A DNA stretch of 64,000 bases, from NCBI RefSeq assembly GCF_003627795.1, contig NZ_CP032684.1:2829001-2893000 (forward strand), in the 5' to 3' direction. Origin of the DNA: Rhizobium sp. CCGE531. Its GTDB lineage: Bacteria > Pseudomonadota > Alphaproteobacteria > Rhizobiales > Rhizobiaceae. The notes beneath the pieces are model-generated. The model saw nothing but the letters and a program-made list of their open reading frames with translations. It made no database searches and was not told the DNA's origin. The translations under genes and the position numbers were made by a program. This document shows, in pieces, positions 62,004 to 64,000 of the stretch. Numbering within the stretch: position 1 is the first letter of the stretch; the number at the start of each line of letters is the position of its first letter.

Positions 62004-62017
62004 CCAAAGCGCTTTGG
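62004..62017. promoter_or_regulatory. LacI-type operator before thuA-like operon
   Basis: CCAAAGC-GCTTTGG is a perfect 14-bp palindrome with the central CG and AAnCGnTT pattern typical of LacI/GalR operators. No LacI gene is in the window, so the regulator would be encoded elsewhere. Confidence 0.6.
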
Positions 62018-62122
62018 GAAAACGCCGAACATCAGGCCTCCATCAGCCTACTCGGGGCAAGAGATAAAACGTCCCCGCGAATTTGACAAAGACAAAACCA
62101 ACCATAGACAACACCTGTGTTT

Positions 62123-62464
62123 TCAGTGCGACACGGATTTTGAAAAGAGATTGACGACGAGCACGCCGGCAATGATCAACCCCAGGCCAATGATGGCGGC
62201 AAGGTCGAGTTTCTGGCGGAAAAGCACCAGTCCCACCACGGAGATCAGCACGATGCCGAGCGCGCTCCAGATGGCGTAGGCGATGCCTACCGGAATGACC
62301 CGCAACGTTATCGAAAGGCAATAGAAGGCTGCGACATAGCAGACCACCAGAACCACCGTCGGGCCGAGGCGGGTAAACTGCTGCGACAGCTGCAACGCCG
62401 TCGTGCCGATCACCTCCAGCACGATCGCAACCAGCAGCATTGCATAGACCGATGCGTTCGCCAT
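62123..62464 (-). CDS. Small multidrug resistance (SMR) efflux protein
   Basis: A 113-residue, four-helix SMR protein. The essential Glu is in LLVAIVLEVIGTTAL (about residue 17), and YAIWSALGIVLISVVGLVLF (about 66-85) matches the Qac/EmrE type rather than the guanidinium (Gdx) type. It exports cationic compounds against protons as an antiparallel dimer. The TetR gene 19 nt upstream on the same strand probably controls it. Confidence 0.9.
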   Translation of the reverse strand: MANASVYAMLLVAIVLEVIGTTALQLSQQFTRLGPTVVLVVCYVAAFYCLSITLRVIPVGIAYAIWSALGIVLISVVGLVLFRQKLDLAAIIGLGLIIAGVLVVNLFSKSVSH

Positions 62465-62483
62465 TCCATTTTCTCCGATAAGA

Positions 62484-63047
62484 TTAGAGCTGCGTCAGCT
62501 CGATCAAGCGGTCGACCAGCCTTAGCCGGGCGCTTTCGTCCATGTCGTGGCTGCCGAGCAGGTCGGCAAGCCAGATCCCATCGGTCGCCAGCCTGACGAT
62601 TGCCGCGTCCACCGAGGAGTCCGTGCCGACATATTCCTCGCTGCGCTCGCGCACCCATGCGTACCACCGCTGCCGCAATTGCGGCTCGGTAAGCAGCACC
62701 ATCGTCACCTGCGCCCAGTCCTTCGTACCCTCGGGCTGATCGCGCAGCGCCAGGCAGGCATGCAGGTAACCGCGGGTAAAGCGGCCATGCGGCAGCGGAT
62801 CGGCGCGCATCGCTTCCTCGATTGCCGCGTCCAGCCGTTCCAGCAGGCTCTCGAACAACGCTTCCAGAAGCATGTTCTTGCTGGGAAAATGATGCAGCAA
62901 ACCGCCCTTGCTGACGCCGGACGCGCCGGAAACGGCATCCAGCGTCACCGCCGTCATCCCCTTTTCGGAAGCAAGCCGCGCCGCCACGTCCAGCAATTGC
63001 TGGCGGACGAACAAAGGCTGCTTCTTCCTATGATGCGCAGTGGACAT
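62484..63047 (-). CDS. TetR-family transcriptional regulator
   Basis: A 187-residue regulator with the TetR helix-turn-helix VRQQLLDVAARLASEKGMTAVTLDAVSGASGVSKGGLLHHFPSKNMLLEALF (about residues 14-65). The C-terminal helical ligand domain matches the TetR_C group that controls multidrug pumps. It lies just upstream of the SMR gene in the same direction, so it likely forms a self-regulated unit with it. A short CCA-GT-TGG palindrome upstream (about 63072) might be its operator. Confidence 0.87.
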   Translation of the reverse strand: MSTAHHRKKQPLFVRQQLLDVAARLASEKGMTAVTLDAVSGASGVSKGGLLHHFPSKNMLLEALFESLLERLDAAIEEAMRADPLPHGRFTRGYLHACLALRDQPEGTKDWAQVTMVLLTEPQLRQRWYAWVRERSEEYVGTDSSVDAAIVRLATDGIWLADLLGSHDMDESARLRLVDRLIELTQL

Positions 63048-63142
63048 GGCGACATAACATACCAGTTGGACGGTTTCGTCAACGACCTAATTGATTGCCT
63101 CTGAGCTTATCGGTTGTGGCTGCTCTTCGTGTTGCTCCCTCC

Positions 63143-64000
63143 TCAGTTTACGGAATGATGGGCCGCATCCTTCTCGTCGAAGATGCTCACCTTTGCTGCA
63201 TCGATGGTGAAGGCGATCGGCGAGCCGGTCGCGATGGTCGTCATGCCGGGATCGGTGCCGATGATCTTCGAACCGTCCTTAAGCCTGACGTGAACGAGGG
63301 AACGGTCGCCCAGACGCTCCACGGTCTCGACCTGCCCGCCGATATCGCCCTTTTCCGCCGCCGTGACGACCAGATGCTCCGGACGGATGCCGAGCGTCAG
63401 CCCGGAATTCGAGAGGCCGTTGAGCGCTATCGCCGTCTTGATGACCGATCCATCAGGCAGCGTTGCCGTCGCCAGCCCGCCCGCCTCGCCGACATCGGCT
63501 ATGTTGATGAAGTTCATGCCCGGCGACCCGACGAACTGAGCGACGTAGCGCGTCGCGGGGCGCGTATAGATCTCGACGGGTGAGGCCACCTGCTCGATCT
63601 TCTTGTTGTTGAGCAGGACGATACGGTCGGCGAGCGTCATCGCCTCTACCTGGTCGTGGGTGACGAACACCATCGTCGCACCCAGCCGCTCATGCAGCTG
63701 CGCCAGTTCGACGCGCGTGCGCGTGCGCAGGCCGGCATCGAGATTGGAAAGCGGCTCGTCGAACAGGAAGACATCGGGCTCGCGCACGATGGCGCGCCCG
63801 ATCGCGACACGCTGGCGCTGGCCGCCTGATAGTGCCGAGGGCTTGCGATCCAGAAGATGCGGCATTTCAAGGATCTTCGCAGCCTCTTCGATGCGCCTGT
63901 TGATCTCGGCCTTCGGCGTTTTGATGTTGCGCAGGCCGAAGGACATGTTGTCGCGAACGGTCATGTGAGGATAGAGCGCATAGGATTGGAAGACCATCGA
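63143..64000 (-). CDS. MalK/UgpC-type sugar ABC transporter ATP-binding protein, 5'-truncated by window edge
   Basis: The visible 285 codons run from the Q-loop ([17 protein letters not shown]) through the signature [32 protein letters not shown] and [18 protein letters not shown], to the C-terminal TOBE domains ([25 protein letters not shown]). Walker A lies outside the window. It is the ATPase of a carbohydrate importer of the CUT1 type; partners must be upstream, beyond 64000. Confidence 0.9.
   Translation of the reverse strand, partial: SMVFQSYALYPHMTVRDNMSFGLRNIKTPKAEINRRIEEAAKILEMPHLLDRKPSALSGGQRQRVAIGRAIVREPDVFLFDEPLSNLDAGLRTRTRVELAQLHERLGATMVFVTHDQVEAMTLADRIVLLNNKKIEQVASPVEIYTRPATRYVAQFVGSPGMNFINIADVGEAGGLATATLPDGSVIKTAIALNGLSNSGLTLGIRPEHLVVTAAEKGDIGGQVETVERLGDRSLVHVRLKDGSKIIGTDPGMTTIATGSPIAFTIDAAKVSIFDEKDAAHHSVN

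Overview
The window looks like chromosome of a Rhizobium/Agrobacterium-group alphaproteobacterium. The GC content is high and coding density is high. It carries a chvE-gguA-gguB-gguC sugar cluster with a divergent gbpR-like LysR gene, a ROK-controlled xylose-type ABC operon, an Omp2-type porin, a DGPF protein with an ECF42-type sigma factor, and two copies of a palindromic intergenic repeat of the kind found in rhizobia. No rRNA, CRISPR array, integrase or transposase was seen. One tRNA gene (Arg, anticodon CCG) is present.

Layout. 1-8 kb: the end of an MttB-family methyltransferase, a small exported glycine-zipper protein, a DEAD-box RNA helicase, a DMT permease, and a three-gene operon of circularly permuted ATP-grasp, alpha-E and transglutaminase proteins. 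8-18 kb: a sugar-acid operon on the minus strand, reading chvE, gguA, gguB, gguC, aldehyde dehydrogenase, arabonate-type dehydratase. Together these import a sugar and take arabonate to 2-oxoglutarate. gbpR reads away from it. 18-26 kb: a J-domain-like protein, myo-inositol dehydrogenase behind an IolR-type box, an ArsR/SRPBCC pair, a ClpP paralogue, and a ROK repressor divergent from xylF-xylH-xylG.

26.3-30.3 kb: a visibly AT-richer stretch next to the tRNA-Arg gene. It holds a SIR2-like protein, an unknown protein, a frameshifted small membrane protein and a YaaC-like protein. It resembles an acquired, possibly defence-related island, but no integrase or second att site is visible. 30-50 kb: mostly single genes and regulator-target pairs: acetyltransferase, porin, cupins, LysR/MFS, ECF42 sigma/DGPF, VOC, an envelope group (PAP2, receiver-only regulator, EptA), LLM oxidoreductase, RpiR, membrane proteins, a histidine phosphatase, a truncated AraC, and MocR with a PPOx-fold target.

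50-64 kb: two acetyltransferases, a sterol-desaturase-like membrane protein, then an 1107-residue fusion of E1 alpha, E1 beta, a lipoyl-like domain and a KAS III (FabH-like) domain, which is the most unusual gene here. After it come an LpxO-like hydroxylase, a fluoride-resistance operon (candidate fluoride riboswitch, CLC-F antiporter, CrcB), a methyltransferase, a Gfo/Idh/MocA-ThuA pair with a LacI-type operator, an SMR pump with a TetR regulator, and the start-truncated end of a MalK/UgpC-type ATPase.

Starts were moved from the longest open frame wherever a Shine-Dalgarno sequence or family alignment favoured a downstream codon. All functions are read from sequence motifs and family knowledge. 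Nothing was searched against a database.
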